DNA of 57,715 nt from Paludibacteraceae bacterium. GTDB taxonomy: Bacteria; Bacteroidota; Bacteroidia; Bacteroidales; Paludibacteraceae. Positions 35,055-43,713 of the stretch are shown piece after piece. Where the stretch lies: NCBI GenBank assembly GCA_017443145.1, contig JAFSPA010000005.1, forward strand, positions 1 to 57,715, written 5' to 3'. Within the stretch, counting starts at the first letter, position 1; each line of letters starts with the position of its first letter. A program made the translations under genes and the position numbers. Below the pieces are notes generated by a model. The model ran no database searches, was not told where the DNA came from, and saw only the letters and a program-made list of their open reading frames with translations.

Positions 35055-36079
35055 ACTTTCTTTGTTTTATGCAGGTCCTTGAGTGCCCTGCTGACATAAG
35101 ATAGGATTTGGCGTTGGAAGGCCTCTTCCTCTTTACCCAAATGCACCCGAATAGGCACAACGTGCAGCTTGTCGCCCAACAACGTCGGTATATTCGTGAG
35201 CATGAGTCGTTCGTAGTCTTTTTCGGTAGTGAGCACCGCATCGTGTTTCTCGGCCGCAGCGAGTATCTGTTTCTCGTCCTTGTGACCGAAGCGGTGATGA
35301 TCGGGATAGGTCATGACCTGCGCTTTGGGGCACTGCCGTTGCACATAGCTTACAAACGTCTCCGGATGGGCAATGCCGCAGATAACGAGCGGATTCTTGT
35401 AAGTCTCGGGCAGCGGTTCGTACGCTATATGCGAGAAGTACAGTTGCTGGTAAGCCGGCAGGTGTAGGCGATTATCAATCACCCGTTTGTCGATAGGCCG
35501 CATGCCATCCGGGCAGTTGGTGATAATCACCGTCTGCGCCGCAAGACTGCGATGCTTAAGGTCACGTAACCTACCCCAAGGCATCAGGCGGTCATCGATA
35601 TAGAGGTTATCGTGCGACGTGAGCAGTATCGTGTGTCCGCACTCCAACGAGCGATGTTGCATCGCGTCGTCTAATAGCACCACTTGCAGGTCGGGCACCA
35701 TTCGCAGGAGTTGTTTCACACCTCGCACTCTACTTTCGCACACCGCTACCGCCACCTCGGGGAACTTACGGTGTATCTGCATCGGCTCATCGCCTATCGT
35801 AGCCGCCGTACTCGTGTGGTCCGCCATCAAGAAGCCGTGCGTATGACGCTTATAACCACGTGACAGCACCGCCACCTTGTACTGCGACGACAGTAAGCGA
35901 ATAAGGTACTCCGTATGCGGCGTCTTACCCGTTCCGCCTACTGCTAAGTTACCCACACAAATAGTAGGCACAGCCACCTTACGCGACAAAAAGAATCCTT
36001 TGTCGTATAACCAGTGTCGGATACTAAGTACTATCCAGTATAGGGCACTAAGCGGAGCTAATAGCCAGCGACTACCCAT
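35051..36079 (-). CDS. lpxK: Tetraacyldisaccharide 4'-kinase
   Basis: Phosphorylates the 4' position of the lipid A precursor at the inner face of the cytoplasmic membrane. The 342 residues show an N-terminal membrane-associated helix, a P-loop GNLAVGGTGKTP (about 43-54), VLSRGYKR (about 73-80), the Walker B-like VLLDDAMQHR (most homologues DDGFQHR) and TTEKDYERL, all typical of LpxK. It starts one base after the sppA stop and overlaps the exporter start, so it is inside an envelope-biogenesis operon. Confidence 0.96.
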   Translation of the reverse strand: MGSRWLLAPLSALYWIVLSIRHWLYDKGFFLSRKVAVPTICVGNLAVGGTGKTPHTEYLIRLLSSQYKVAVLSRGYKRHTHGFLMADHTSTAATIGDEPMQIHRKFPEVAVAVCESRVRGVKQLLRMVPDLQVVLLDDAMQHRSLECGHTILLTSHDNLYIDDRLMPWGRLRDLKHRSLAAQTVIITNCPDGMRPIDKRVIDNRLHLPAYQQLYFSHIAYEPLPETYKNPLVICGIAHPETFVSYVQRQCPKAQVMTYPDHHRFGHKDEKQILAAAEKHDAVLTTEKDYERLMLTNIPTLLGDKLHVVPIRVHLGKEEEAFQRQILSYVSRALKDLHKTKKV

Positions 36080-36080
36080 C

Positions 36081-37838
36081 TTACTTAATCTCTACAACCG
36101 GTGCAAGCATCAGGATACGCGGTTCTTTCACCATCTCGCGCAGACGAGCAATCATCTTCTCCTCGTCGGTGGAGTTATCCAACATCTTCATGAACTCCTC
36201 AAACGGGTCAACCGGCTTCGGATAGTACACGAGGGCGTAGTCGTCCAATTCGGCTAACTGAGCGGCCTTAGCGATAGCGTCGTTGATATTACCCAAATCG
36301 TCCACCAGTCCGAGACGCAGCGCGTCTTGACCCAGCCAGACACGACCTTCGCCGATGGCTTTGATGGAGTCTTGCGACATATGACGGCCCTCAGCGCAAC
36401 GACGGGTAAACAGGTCGTAACCGCGCTCAATCATATTTTGCATGAGTGCATACTCGCTTGGATCCATACCTTGCATAGTCATATGTACCTGAAGGGCTGC
36501 ATGCTTATTGGTGCTCACTTCGTCGATGTCGTAGCCTATTTTCTCGCGAATACCTTTGTAGTTAGGTATCAGTCCGAAGATACCAATCGAACCGGTCAGA
36601 GTCGTCGGCTCGGCGTAGATATAATCGGCTTCGGAAGAGATATAGTATCCACCCGATGCAGCATAATCACCCATGGAAACGACTACCGGAATACCCTTCT
36701 CTTGAATGAGTTTCACAGCGTGGTTAATCTGTTCGGAAGCGTCGGCACTACCGCCGGGACTGTTCACGCGGAAGACCATTGCTTTCACCTCGTCGTTCTT
36801 GAGCACTTTATTCAAAGTCTTGAGCATCTTAGTGCCTACAATACCGTCACCGGTCTCGTCGGTAATCTCACCTTCGGCATACACCACAGCGATCTTATCT
36901 TTGGCTTTATTCTTCTCGCGCTCTACGGATGCCATCTTGCTTGTGTTCAATATGGTGTAGTCCTCGTCGCCGATGAGATTCTTGAGAATAGTGTCCATAT
37001 CCTGACGGTAAATCAGGCTATCTATCAGTCCGTACTCGATATATTTCTGCTGCGGTTGAACATCCATATACTCGTCCGCATAGGCGTTGAGTTTCTCTAC
37101 GGGGATATTACGAGCCTCACTAACAGCGGCGGTCATGTTATTCCATATGCCATACAGATATACCTCAGTCTGTTTGCGATCAGCATCCGACATAGACGTA
37201 CGGAAGAACGGCTCAACAGCGGATTTGAATGTGCCAACTTTGAGCACTTGCATCTCAACGCCTATCTTGTCTAAGATACGCTTATAATACCCTTTCGTGC
37301 CAGCCAGACCGTGCCACGAAACAGCACCAATCTCATCCAGATAAATCTTATCCGCTACGGAAGCGATATAGTAGTTCATTTGACCGTAACTCTCAGCGTA
37401 AGCAATAATCCACTTACCGCTCTCTTTGAAGTCTAAAAGTGCATCGCGCAGCGCTTTCGCACTGGCAGGAGATACAGATAACTCTCCACCCTTGAGGTAG
37501 ATACCCTTCACGCGCTCGTCGTCTTTGGCGAGGGTGATGTTACTGAGCAGGTCGTCCAGACCTACAGTCTCGACGTTGTTTCGGCCGTAAGGCATAGAGC
37601 TTGTGAAAGCGGATAACGGATTATCCTCTTTGGCTTGCTCCACCAATACACCTTTCAGGTCCAAACGGTACACTGTCTTGTCATCGAGTTTAGCAGACGA
37701 GCCGCCAAACATACTACCCATCATCATACTCACGCAGATGATAGAACCAAAATACAATACTGCGCAGACGATAATCGCCCACATACAACCGCGGTTTTTA
37801 CGAGAACCGCCCTCGGCTGGTTTGATTTTTACTGACAT
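36081..37838 (-). CDS. sppA: Signal peptide peptidase SppA, 67-kDa type
   Basis: Inner-membrane serine protease that degrades cleaved signal peptides. The 585 residues have an N-terminal membrane helix (about 17-42) and two tandem S49 peptidase halves. The nucleophile Ser is in GDYAASGGYYIS, and the Lys of the dyad is expected in the N-terminal half, near the stretch LKGGELSVSPASAKALRD. The length fits the long E. coli-like form. The frame is open 9 codons further upstream to an ATG at 37865, but MSVKIKPAEGG gives the more usual N-terminus. It follows the BamA-like gene by 36 nt. A link between lipoprotein or secretory load and envelope assembly is plausible from the operon. Confidence 0.94.
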   Translation of the reverse strand: MSVKIKPAEGGSRKNRGCMWAIIVCAVLYFGSIICVSMMMGSMFGGSSAKLDDKTVYRLDLKGVLVEQAKEDNPLSAFTSSMPYGRNNVETVGLDDLLSNITLAKDDERVKGIYLKGGELSVSPASAKALRDALLDFKESGKWIIAYAESYGQMNYYIASVADKIYLDEIGAVSWHGLAGTKGYYKRILDKIGVEMQVLKVGTFKSAVEPFFRTSMSDADRKQTEVYLYGIWNNMTAAVSEARNIPVEKLNAYADEYMDVQPQQKYIEYGLIDSLIYRQDMDTILKNLIGDEDYTILNTSKMASVEREKNKAKDKIAVVYAEGEITDETGDGIVGTKMLKTLNKVLKNDEVKAMVFRVNSPGGSADASEQINHAVKLIQEKGIPVVVSMGDYAASGGYYISSEADYIYAEPTTLTGSIGIFGLIPNYKGIREKIGYDIDEVSTNKHAALQVHMTMQGMDPSEYALMQNMIERGYDLFTRRCAEGRHMSQDSIKAIGEGRVWLGQDALRLGLVDDLGNINDAIAKAAQLAELDDYALVYYPKPVDPFEEFMKMLDNSTDEEKMIARLREMVKEPRILMLAPVVEIK

Positions 37839-37874
37839 AATGTTACTATTTTTTTGGTTACACATTGTTTGCTG

Positions 37875-40154
37875 TTAGAACGGATAGCCTATGGCGAAGT
37901 GGAAAGTCATATCGTCTTTCCAGGACAGTCCATTACCGGCTGTGCGCCACACTTTGCTACCGTTATCTTCGTACAACCTCGTCGGGTCGTAGAGTTTCAC
38001 ACCGAAGTCCACGCGGAAGAGTAGGATACTGAAGTCCAGTCGTAGTCCTACACCGTACGACCAAGCAATCTGCTTGTAGAACTCGTCGAAGCGGAACACA
38101 CCGTGCTCCTGTCCCTTATAGTCACGGATTGTCCATATATTACCGGCGTCGGTAAAGGCTGCCAACTCGATGAAGTTCCACACTTTCCACCGGTACTCGA
38201 TATTAAGGTCGAGACGTATATCGCCGGCCTGCATGTCATAGACCAGTCCTCCATCAGCGCCTTTGAAGCCACCCGGACCGAGGGTGCGAGCCTGCCAACC
38301 GCGGACACTGTTCGAACCGCCGGAGAAATAGCGTTTCTCAAACGGCACTGACGACGCATTCAGGTACGGCACTACAGCACCCACACCTATATGATAGACC
38401 AGACGATGGTTCGGCACTAACACCTGATGGAAGGTGAAGTTCACGTCCGCTTTCGCGTATTGCGAGAACGGGATATTCCACAGTACATACGCACCGGCCT
38501 CGTTCTTCTCCAATTTAGCCAGATTACTCAAGCCGTAGAGGAAGTTACCCGCCGTCTCTATTAGATACTGGAAGCGGATAAAATTGCGGTCGGTGCGCAG
38601 TTGCTTCTGGTTGGTATAGACACCCGTATAGCTCCAGTCCACAATAAAGTGGTCCGTATAACTGTACTTGAGCAAGCTGGACTTCTCGATAATCTTAGTC
38701 TGAAACTCCTCCGACTTCCACGGCAGGTAGACGTAGCTGATATCAATCAGGTTGAACGTATGGCGCCAGCGCGAGTTAGGATTACGGCGAACGGTGTAGT
38801 ACAGACCCGCCGATGCGATATCGCGTATGAACTCGTCCGGACGGTTCTGGTACTGGAAGGCTAACTTCAGGTTCAGACTGTTCGGGAAGAGGAGTCCCGC
38901 CTCACCCTTAGCCTCGATAGCACGACCGCCGTTCTGCCGCCATTCGTACGAGAAACGACCGTTGAGCGACAGTTGCTCTGCGCCGCGGAAGATATTACGG
39001 TTGATATACCCCAATCCTGCCGCTATGCCCCAATCGCCGGCACTGTAGGTACCCTCTATCTCGGCCGAGACACTATTGAGCTTGGTGCGGGATAGTGTCA
39101 CGTGGCACTCCAACTCATCTTCCCCTACCTGCTCGAAGCGTATCTCCACGTACTTGATTGGCGCCATCGTATTAAGTAGCGCATACGATCGCTCCACCAC
39201 GGACTCGTCGTAGTAAGCTCCCGGACGAATCTTACAGGTGCGTCGCAGCACGTTATTACGCAGCAGCGGTTTGTCTATATACGAGTACTCGTAGTCCTTG
39301 TCGTTATGTATCACCAGGGTAGTGTTAATCGGCATATGCTCCGGGTCGTAGTCCTGATGGAAGCAGACGCGACGAATCTTAAACCGCGTATAGACTTTCT
39401 CGCGCACACTATCCGGCCAGTTCGCCGTTTGGTTATTCATCTTTAGTTCCACCATCACCTCGTGAGCATTATAGCTGCTGTCCGCACGGTAGTCTAACAT
39501 CGACTTGTCGAAGTAGTAGTATCCGTCCCGTCGCATCGCAGAACTGATACGCTGGCGCTCGTTGTCCAGGGTCTCGGTGTTGAAGATATTACCCTCCTTG
39601 ACAAGGCAGTTCTTATCCGTGGCAAAGCCCAATAGGTCTTCCTGCTGCAGGTTGACCTGATACTCGCGAATACGGTACGGCTGGTTGGCTGTCACGAAGT
39701 AGGTGATATTGAGTTTGCGGTTCTTCTTGATGACGGTCTGCGTATCTACCTGCGCGTTGAAGTAACCACGGTTGAGCATCGCCTTATTGAGTTGTTTGAT
39801 GGATAATCCGGTCGAGTACGGGCTATATACTACGGGGGCTTGTCCCATCTTATGCGCATTCTCCGCCAGGCGCTTCTTGGACTTCGTCGTCGTGTCTGCT
39901 GGTGCGGTGTTGTAGATATGCAGCTGCAATTTCCAGAACCCCAAGACCTCGGTGTTCTGTTTCTGCTGAAGGTATTTCGACAGGTCGGAAGTGGACTCCT
40001 CGCGCGTGTCCGTCACCACCACTTTGGCCTTATTGAGTAAGTACTCGTTCTCAGGCACATACTTAGCCGCTTTACAACCGCTAAGCAACGCCAAAACGAC
40101 CAAAATAACCGGCCGAATAACCTTTTTCGATATGTTAAGTGCACAATACCGCAT
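37875..40154 (-). CDS. BamA/TamA-like outer membrane assembly lipoprotein (TamL type)
   Basis: A 759-residue predicted outer membrane protein. The ATG at 40154 gives a lipoprotein signal (hydrophobic 13-26, lipobox LLSGC), which BamA and classical TamA lack; TamL proteins of Bacteroidota have it. Next are POTRA-like modules (about 30-400; for example LNKAMLNRGYFNAQVDTQTV, quoted in part) and a C-terminal Omp85 barrel with RYFSGGSNSVRGWQARTLGPGG (core RGWQARTLGP, the conserved L6-type loop) and a terminal Phe. It probably inserts or assembles other barrels or surface proteins. The frame is open 102 codons upstream of this start, but that extension is antisense to trmH and crosses the promoter. 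Leader is only about 6 nt. First gene of the operon with sppA, lpxK and the exporter. Confidence 0.91.
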   Translation of the reverse strand: MRYCALNISKKVIRPVILVVLALLSGCKAAKYVPENEYLLNKAKVVVTDTREESTSDLSKYLQQKQNTEVLGFWKLQLHIYNTAPADTTTKSKKRLAENAHKMGQAPVVYSPYSTGLSIKQLNKAMLNRGYFNAQVDTQTVIKKNRKLNITYFVTANQPYRIREYQVNLQQEDLLGFATDKNCLVKEGNIFNTETLDNERQRISSAMRRDGYYYFDKSMLDYRADSSYNAHEVMVELKMNNQTANWPDSVREKVYTRFKIRRVCFHQDYDPEHMPINTTLVIHNDKDYEYSYIDKPLLRNNVLRRTCKIRPGAYYDESVVERSYALLNTMAPIKYVEIRFEQVGEDELECHVTLSRTKLNSVSAEIEGTYSAGDWGIAAGLGYINRNIFRGAEQLSLNGRFSYEWRQNGGRAIEAKGEAGLLFPNSLNLKLAFQYQNRPDEFIRDIASAGLYYTVRRNPNSRWRHTFNLIDISYVYLPWKSEEFQTKIIEKSSLLKYSYTDHFIVDWSYTGVYTNQKQLRTDRNFIRFQYLIETAGNFLYGLSNLAKLEKNEAGAYVLWNIPFSQYAKADVNFTFHQVLVPNHRLVYHIGVGAVVPYLNASSVPFEKRYFSGGSNSVRGWQARTLGPGGFKGADGGLVYDMQAGDIRLDLNIEYRWKVWNFIELAAFTDAGNIWTIRDYKGQEHGVFRFDEFYKQIAWSYGVGLRLDFSILLFRVDFGVKLYDPTRLYEDNGSKVWRTAGNGLSWKDDMTFHFAIGYPF

Positions 40155-40165
40155 ATTAACCGCGG

Positions 40166-40197
40166 CAAAAGTACATAAAATTTTGCATATATGCAAA
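40166..40197 (-). promoter_or_regulatory. Promoter of the envelope operon, overlapping a divergent promoter
   Basis: On the minus strand: TTTG (40197-40194), 20-nt spacer, TACTTTTG (40173-40166). It shares the perfect palindrome TTTTGCATATATGCAAAA (40181-40198) with the plus-strand promoter at 40182-40213, so both cannot be occupied at once. Confidence 0.9.
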
Positions 40198-40213
40198 AAA
40201 AGTTGTATTTTTG
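40182..40213 (+). promoter_or_regulatory. Promoter of the TrmH-type methyltransferase gene
   Basis: TTTG (40182-40185), 20-nt spacer, TATTTTTG (40206-40213). Leader about 10 nt to the ATG at 40230. Its upstream element lies in the same palindrome as the divergent promoter's. Confidence 0.9.
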
Positions 40214-40229
40214 CGGCAAATTTTACGAT

Positions 40230-40943
40230 ATGGCACCTATAAGTAAGGCACAAATCAAGTTCATTCGCTCGTTGCAGCACAAAAAGTTCCGCGACGAGGC
40301 AGGTATGTTCGTGGCGGAAGGCAGTAAGTGTGTGGAGGAACTCAAGAAAGGTTTCGAACTCGTTCTGGAAGTAACACCGAACAACGCTAGTGAGACCGAA
40401 ATAGCCCAAATGTCCGGTCTCAAAACCCCGCAAGGCGTGATCGCGGTGTTCAAGAAACACATCACAAATGACAAATCACAGATCGCAAATGGCGAGCTGG
40501 TGCTCGCCCTCGACGGCATCCAAGACCCTGGCAATCTCGGCACTATAATACGCACCTGCGACTGGTTCGGCGTGCATCAAATCATTTGCTCGTCCGATAC
40601 AGCAGACTGTTATAACCCGAAGGTCGTGCAAGCCACTATGGGGTCCCTCACGCGAGTAAACCTCACTTATACCGATCTGCCGCAATGGCTCGCTCAACAG
40701 CAATGCCCAATTTACGGCACGCTGCTAAACGGAAAGAACATTTATCAATCAAAAATCGAGAATCAAGAATCGAGAATCATCGTCATGGGCAACGAGGGAA
40801 ACGGCATCTCGCAAGCGGTGCGGGAACTCATCACCCACCCTATACTGATTCCTTCTTATCCAGAAAACGCGGAGACCTCAGAGAGCCTTAATGTCGCTAT
40901 CGCTACTGCTATCGTGCTCGCCGAGTTCCGCCGTCTCGGATAA
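40230..40943 (+). CDS. TrmH/SpoU-family RNA 2'-O-methyltransferase
   Basis: A 237-residue SPOUT enzyme that methylates rRNA or tRNA with S-adenosylmethionine. An N-terminal substrate-binding domain (LQHKKFRDEAGMFVAEGSK, quoted in part) precedes the knotted domain with the three family motifs: ALDGIQDPGNLGTIIRTCDWFG (core DPGNLGTIIRT), VMGNEGNGIS and SLNVAIATAIVLAEF. The start at 40230 is used because the frame upstream crosses the promoter. Two heptamer-repeat arrays lie inside the gene in frame, giving low-complexity HITNDKSQIANGE and QSKIENQESRI segments between conserved parts. The 3' end overlaps rnhB, on the other strand, by 66 bp. The exact RNA target is unknown. Confidence 0.93.
   Translation: MAPISKAQIKFIRSLQHKKFRDEAGMFVAEGSKCVEELKKGFELVLEVTPNNASETEIAQMSGLKTPQGVIAVFKKHITNDKSQIANGELVLALDGIQDPGNLGTIIRTCDWFGVHQIICSSDTADCYNPKVVQATMGSLTRVNLTYTDLPQWLAQQQCPIYGTLLNGKNIYQSKIENQESRIIVMGNEGNGISQAVRELITHPILIPSYPENAETSESLNVAIATAIVLAEFRRLG
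40461..40495 (+). repeat. Heptameric array inside the methyltransferase gene (first)
   Basis: Five 7-bp units, ATCACAA, ATGACAA, ATCACAG, ATCGCAA and ATGGCGA, read in frame as a polar insert just before the catalytic domain. 35 bp is not a multiple of three, so its arrival, if by insertion, had to be compensated. Confidence 0.75.
40747..40781 (+). repeat. Heptameric array inside the methyltransferase gene (second)
   Basis: Five 7-bp units, AATCAAA, AATCGAG, AATCAAG, AATCGAG and AATCATC. Units two and four are identical. It encodes a Ser/Glu/Asn-rich stretch just before the VMGNEGNG motif. Confidence 0.82.
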
Positions 40944-41561
40944 CTTCAGATTAAACGTCATGCGGTGATACGGTGTTGGTCCGTATTGCTGCAGTGCTGC
41001 ATAGTGGGCTGCCGTCGGGTAGCCCTTATTGTCGGCCCAGCCGTACTGAGGATACTCCTCATGCAGTCGCAACATATAGTCGTCTCGATAAGTCTTGGCT
41101 AATATACTGGCCGCCGCAATAGACATATACTTTCCATCCCCCTTAACCACGGCGCGAGCCGGAGTCTCGAGCAGACCGTCCGGCGCAACGTAGGGCTTCC
41201 ATTTATTGCCATCCACAATGATATGCTCCGGTTGCGGATTCAGTTGGGCTAAAGCCCGTTGCATACCGAGAATACTGGCGTTGAGGATATTGATTCGGTC
41301 AATCTCCTCCGCCGTCACTTCTGCCACAGCCCAAGCGAGAGCCTCCCGTTCGATGATAGGTCGCAGGTGGTAGCGTAGTGCTTCCGACACCTGTTTGGAG
41401 TCATTAAGAGCCGCCAATCCATTGTTATCTGCCCATTTCGGGTCCGCTGCTTCAGGCGGCAGAATAACGGCAGCCGCGAACACACTGCCTGCCAGTGGTC
41501 CGCGGCCTGCTTCGTCGCAGCCTGCTTCCAAAACACCCTGTATATAGTATGGAAGCAGCAT
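40878..41561 (-). CDS. rnhB: Ribonuclease HII
   Basis: Cuts RNA in RNA-DNA hybrids and removes single ribonucleotides from DNA. The 227 residues show the catalytic acidic residues in GCDEAGRGPLAG (about 15-26), DSKQV, the HIIVDGNKW stretch and SIAAASILAKTYRDDYM, then YHRMTF near the usual family end. The last 20 residues (SETAELGEHDSSSDSDIKAL) go beyond the conserved domain and are exactly the part encoded antisense to the end of the methyltransferase gene. It starts 2 nt after thrS and is co-transcribed with it. Confidence 0.95.
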   Translation of the reverse strand: MLLPYYIQGVLEAGCDEAGRGPLAGSVFAAAVILPPEAADPKWADNNGLAALNDSKQVSEALRYHLRPIIEREALAWAVAEVTAEEIDRINILNASILGMQRALAQLNPQPEHIIVDGNKWKPYVAPDGLLETPARAVVKGDGKYMSIAAASILAKTYRDDYMLRLHEEYPQYGWADNKGYPTAAHYAALQQYGPTPYHRMTFNLKLSETAELGEHDSSSDSDIKAL

Positions 41562-41563
41562 GA

Positions 41564-43507
41564 TTAGTATCTATTCATCTGCTCTTCAACCGTGGTTTTG
41601 ATGAAGTCAGCGAACTCTTGAATAGTCATCTGTCCCTTCTCTTCGGCACCTTGTTGGCGGACGCTTACCAAGCCTTCCTCCGCCTCTTTCTCGCCGACAA
41701 TAAGCATATACGGAATACGCTTGAGCTCGTTGTCACGGATCTTACGTCCGAGCTTCTCGTTGCGGTCATCCACGATAACGCGGACATCTTGTTGCTCGAG
41801 CAGCTCTTTCACTTTCCACGCGTACTCGTTGCTCTTCTCGGAGATAGGCAGTACAACAGCCTGATCAGGCGTCAACCAGAGTGGGAACTTACCGGCTGTA
41901 TGCTCAATGAGTACAGCCACAAAGCGCTCCATCGAACCGAACGGCGCACGGTGAATCATGACCGGACGGTGTTTCTGGTTATCCTCACCCGTATATTCCA
42001 ACTCAAAACGCTCCGGCAGGTTGTAGTCCACTTGAATCGTACCCAACTGCCAGCGGCGACCGATAGCATCCTTAACCATAAAGTCCAACTTCGGGCCGTA
42101 GAAAGCAGCCTCTCCCGTCTCTTCGCGTGCCGGCAGGTTCATCTCTTTGCAGGCCTCTCGGATAGCGTTCTCGGCATGCTCCCACACTTCGTCCGAGCCC
42201 ACGTATTTCTCGTGGTTATTGGGGTCACGGAGCGATATTTGTGCCTCGTAGTTCTCAAAATTCAGAGCCTTGAAGATGATATTGATAATCTCCATTACGC
42301 GAATAAACTCCTGCTTCACTTGGTCTTGGCGGCAGAAAATATGCGCATCATCCTGCGTGAACGAACGAACGCGTGTCAGACCGTGCAACTCACCACTTTG
42401 TTCGTAGCGATAAACCGTACCGAACTCAGCACAGCGGAACGGAAGGTCTTTGTAACTACGCGGGCTATTCTTATAGATAGCGCAGTGGTGCGGGCAGTTC
42501 ATCGGCTTAAGCAGATAGACCTCACCCTCTTCCGGAGTGGTAATGGGTTGGAAGGAGTCCTTGCCATAGTGATCCCAGTGACCGGAAGTCATATACAGGT
42601 TCTTCGAACCGATATGCGGCGTAATAACCTGCTGATAGCCGTAGCGTTTCTGTATCTTCTTCAAAAAATCTTCGAGTCGCAGACGCAATGCCGTACCTTT
42701 CGGTAGCCAGATAGGCAGGCCTTTACCCACCATATCGGAGAACATGAACAACTCGAGTTCCTTACCTATCTTGCGGTGGTCACGTTTCTTGGCTTCCTCA
42801 AGCAGGGCGAGATACTCGTCAAGCATCGCTTTCTTCGGGAACGAGATACCATAGATACGCGTCATCATCGGGCGTTTCTCATCGCCGCGCCAGTAAGCTG
42901 CCGCACAACTCAGCACTTTAACGGCCTTAATGGGCTCTGTGCTCAGCAAGTGCGGACCCTTACACAAATCGGTGAAATTACCCTGTGTATAGGTAGAAAT
43001 ATGTCCGTCCTCTAATTCGCTAATCAGTTCGCACTTATAACTCTGTCCTTTTGCGCCGAAGTCACGAAGCGCATCGGCTTTCGAAATCGATTGTTTAACC
43101 ACTGCCTCTTTCTTGGCGCGCAGCTCCATCATCTTATTCTCAATAGCAGCAAAGTCAGAGTCTTTAATAACCTGACCTTCGGCCGGCATAACGTCGTAGT
43201 AGAAGCCGTTCTCAATAGCCGGACCTATACCGAACTGAATACCGGGATAGAGCTCTTGAAGAGCCTCTGCCATTAAGTGCGACGAGGTGTGCCAAAAAGC
43301 GTGCTTTGCCTCCGCATCTTCCCACTTGTGCAGGCGTATAGCCGCATCCTCGGTGATGGGGTAATTGAGTTCTACGATTTGTTCATTAACACTTGCGCAC
43401 AGAATCTCTTGCGCCAAACGACTGCTGATACTCTCAGCTACCTGAAGCGGCGTGATACCGCTTTCGTACTCACGGACACTCCCGTCCGGAAAAGTAATTT
43501 TAATCAT
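41564..43507 (-). CDS. thrS: Threonine--tRNA ligase
   Basis: Charges tRNA-Thr and edits mischarged serine. The 647 residues have the full plan: N-terminal TGS domain (1-60), editing domain with [11 protein letters not shown] (about 73-83) and the later [16 protein letters not shown], class II catalytic core with [10 protein letters not shown] (zinc Cys and His) and [20 protein letters not shown] (quoted in part), and a C-terminal anticodon-binding domain. Consensus promoter at 43572-43603. The 11-bp repeats upstream of it may be regulatory. Confidence 0.98.
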   Translation of the reverse strand: MIKITFPDGSVREYESGITPLQVAESISSRLAQEILCASVNEQIVELNYPITEDAAIRLHKWEDAEAKHAFWHTSSHLMAEALQELYPGIQFGIGPAIENGFYYDVMPAEGQVIKDSDFAAIENKMMELRAKKEAVVKQSISKADALRDFGAKGQSYKCELISELEDGHISTYTQGNFTDLCKGPHLLSTEPIKAVKVLSCAAAYWRGDEKRPMMTRIYGISFPKKAMLDEYLALLEEAKKRDHRKIGKELELFMFSDMVGKGLPIWLPKGTALRLRLEDFLKKIQKRYGYQQVITPHIGSKNLYMTSGHWDHYGKDSFQPITTPEEGEVYLLKPMNCPHHCAIYKNSPRSYKDLPFRCAEFGTVYRYEQSGELHGLTRVRSFTQDDAHIFCRQDQVKQEFIRVMEIINIIFKALNFENYEAQISLRDPNNHEKYVGSDEVWEHAENAIREACKEMNLPAREETGEAAFYGPKLDFMVKDAIGRRWQLGTIQVDYNLPERFELEYTGEDNQKHRPVMIHRAPFGSMERFVAVLIEHTAGKFPLWLTPDQAVVLPISEKSNEYAWKVKELLEQQDVRVIVDDRNEKLGRKIRDNELKRIPYMLIVGEKEAEEGLVSVRQQGAEEKGQMTIQEFADFIKTTVEEQMNRY

Positions 43508-43571
43508 ATATATAAACCTACAAATGTTTACGGTTAGGGGCTCACAAATGCCCTTTCACCATTTCAGCCTG

Positions 43572-43603
43572 CAAAAGTACTGCTTTTTTTTGACCTATGC
43601 AAA
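43572..43603 (-). promoter_or_regulatory. thrS promoter
   Basis: On the minus strand: TTTG (43603-43600), 20-nt spacer, TACTTTTG (43579-43572). Predicted start near 43565, leader about 58 nt. Five 11-bp repeats end 22 bp upstream of the TTTG element. Confidence 0.9.
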
Positions 43604-43625
43604 TAAAAGTGCAGAAATCCGTAAA

Positions 43626-43680
43626 TTATTGGACTATTATTGGACTATTATTGGACTATTACTGTACTATTACTGTACTA
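43626..43680. repeat. Five-unit 11-bp tandem array upstream of the thrS promoter
   Basis: Three copies of TTATTGGACTA followed by two of TTACTGTACTA, in exact 11-bp register. It lies between the thrS promoter and the end of the prsW gene. The helical-turn spacing would put each unit on the same DNA face. Confidence 0.92.
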
Positions 43681-43713
43681 TTAAGCTAAGACCATCGGGA
43701 CTCAACCCTGCTT

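Noticed and set aside
36327..37274. Plus-strand 315-codon open frame
   Set aside because: Shadow of sppA on the opposite strand; no signal, motif or promoter.
40155..40460. N-terminal extension of the TamL-like protein upstream of 40154
   Set aside because: It crosses the operon promoter, is antisense to the methyltransferase gene and would bury the lipoprotein signal.
41618..42706. Plus-strand 362-codon open frame
   Set aside because: Shadow of thrS, whose motifs are intact on the minus strand.
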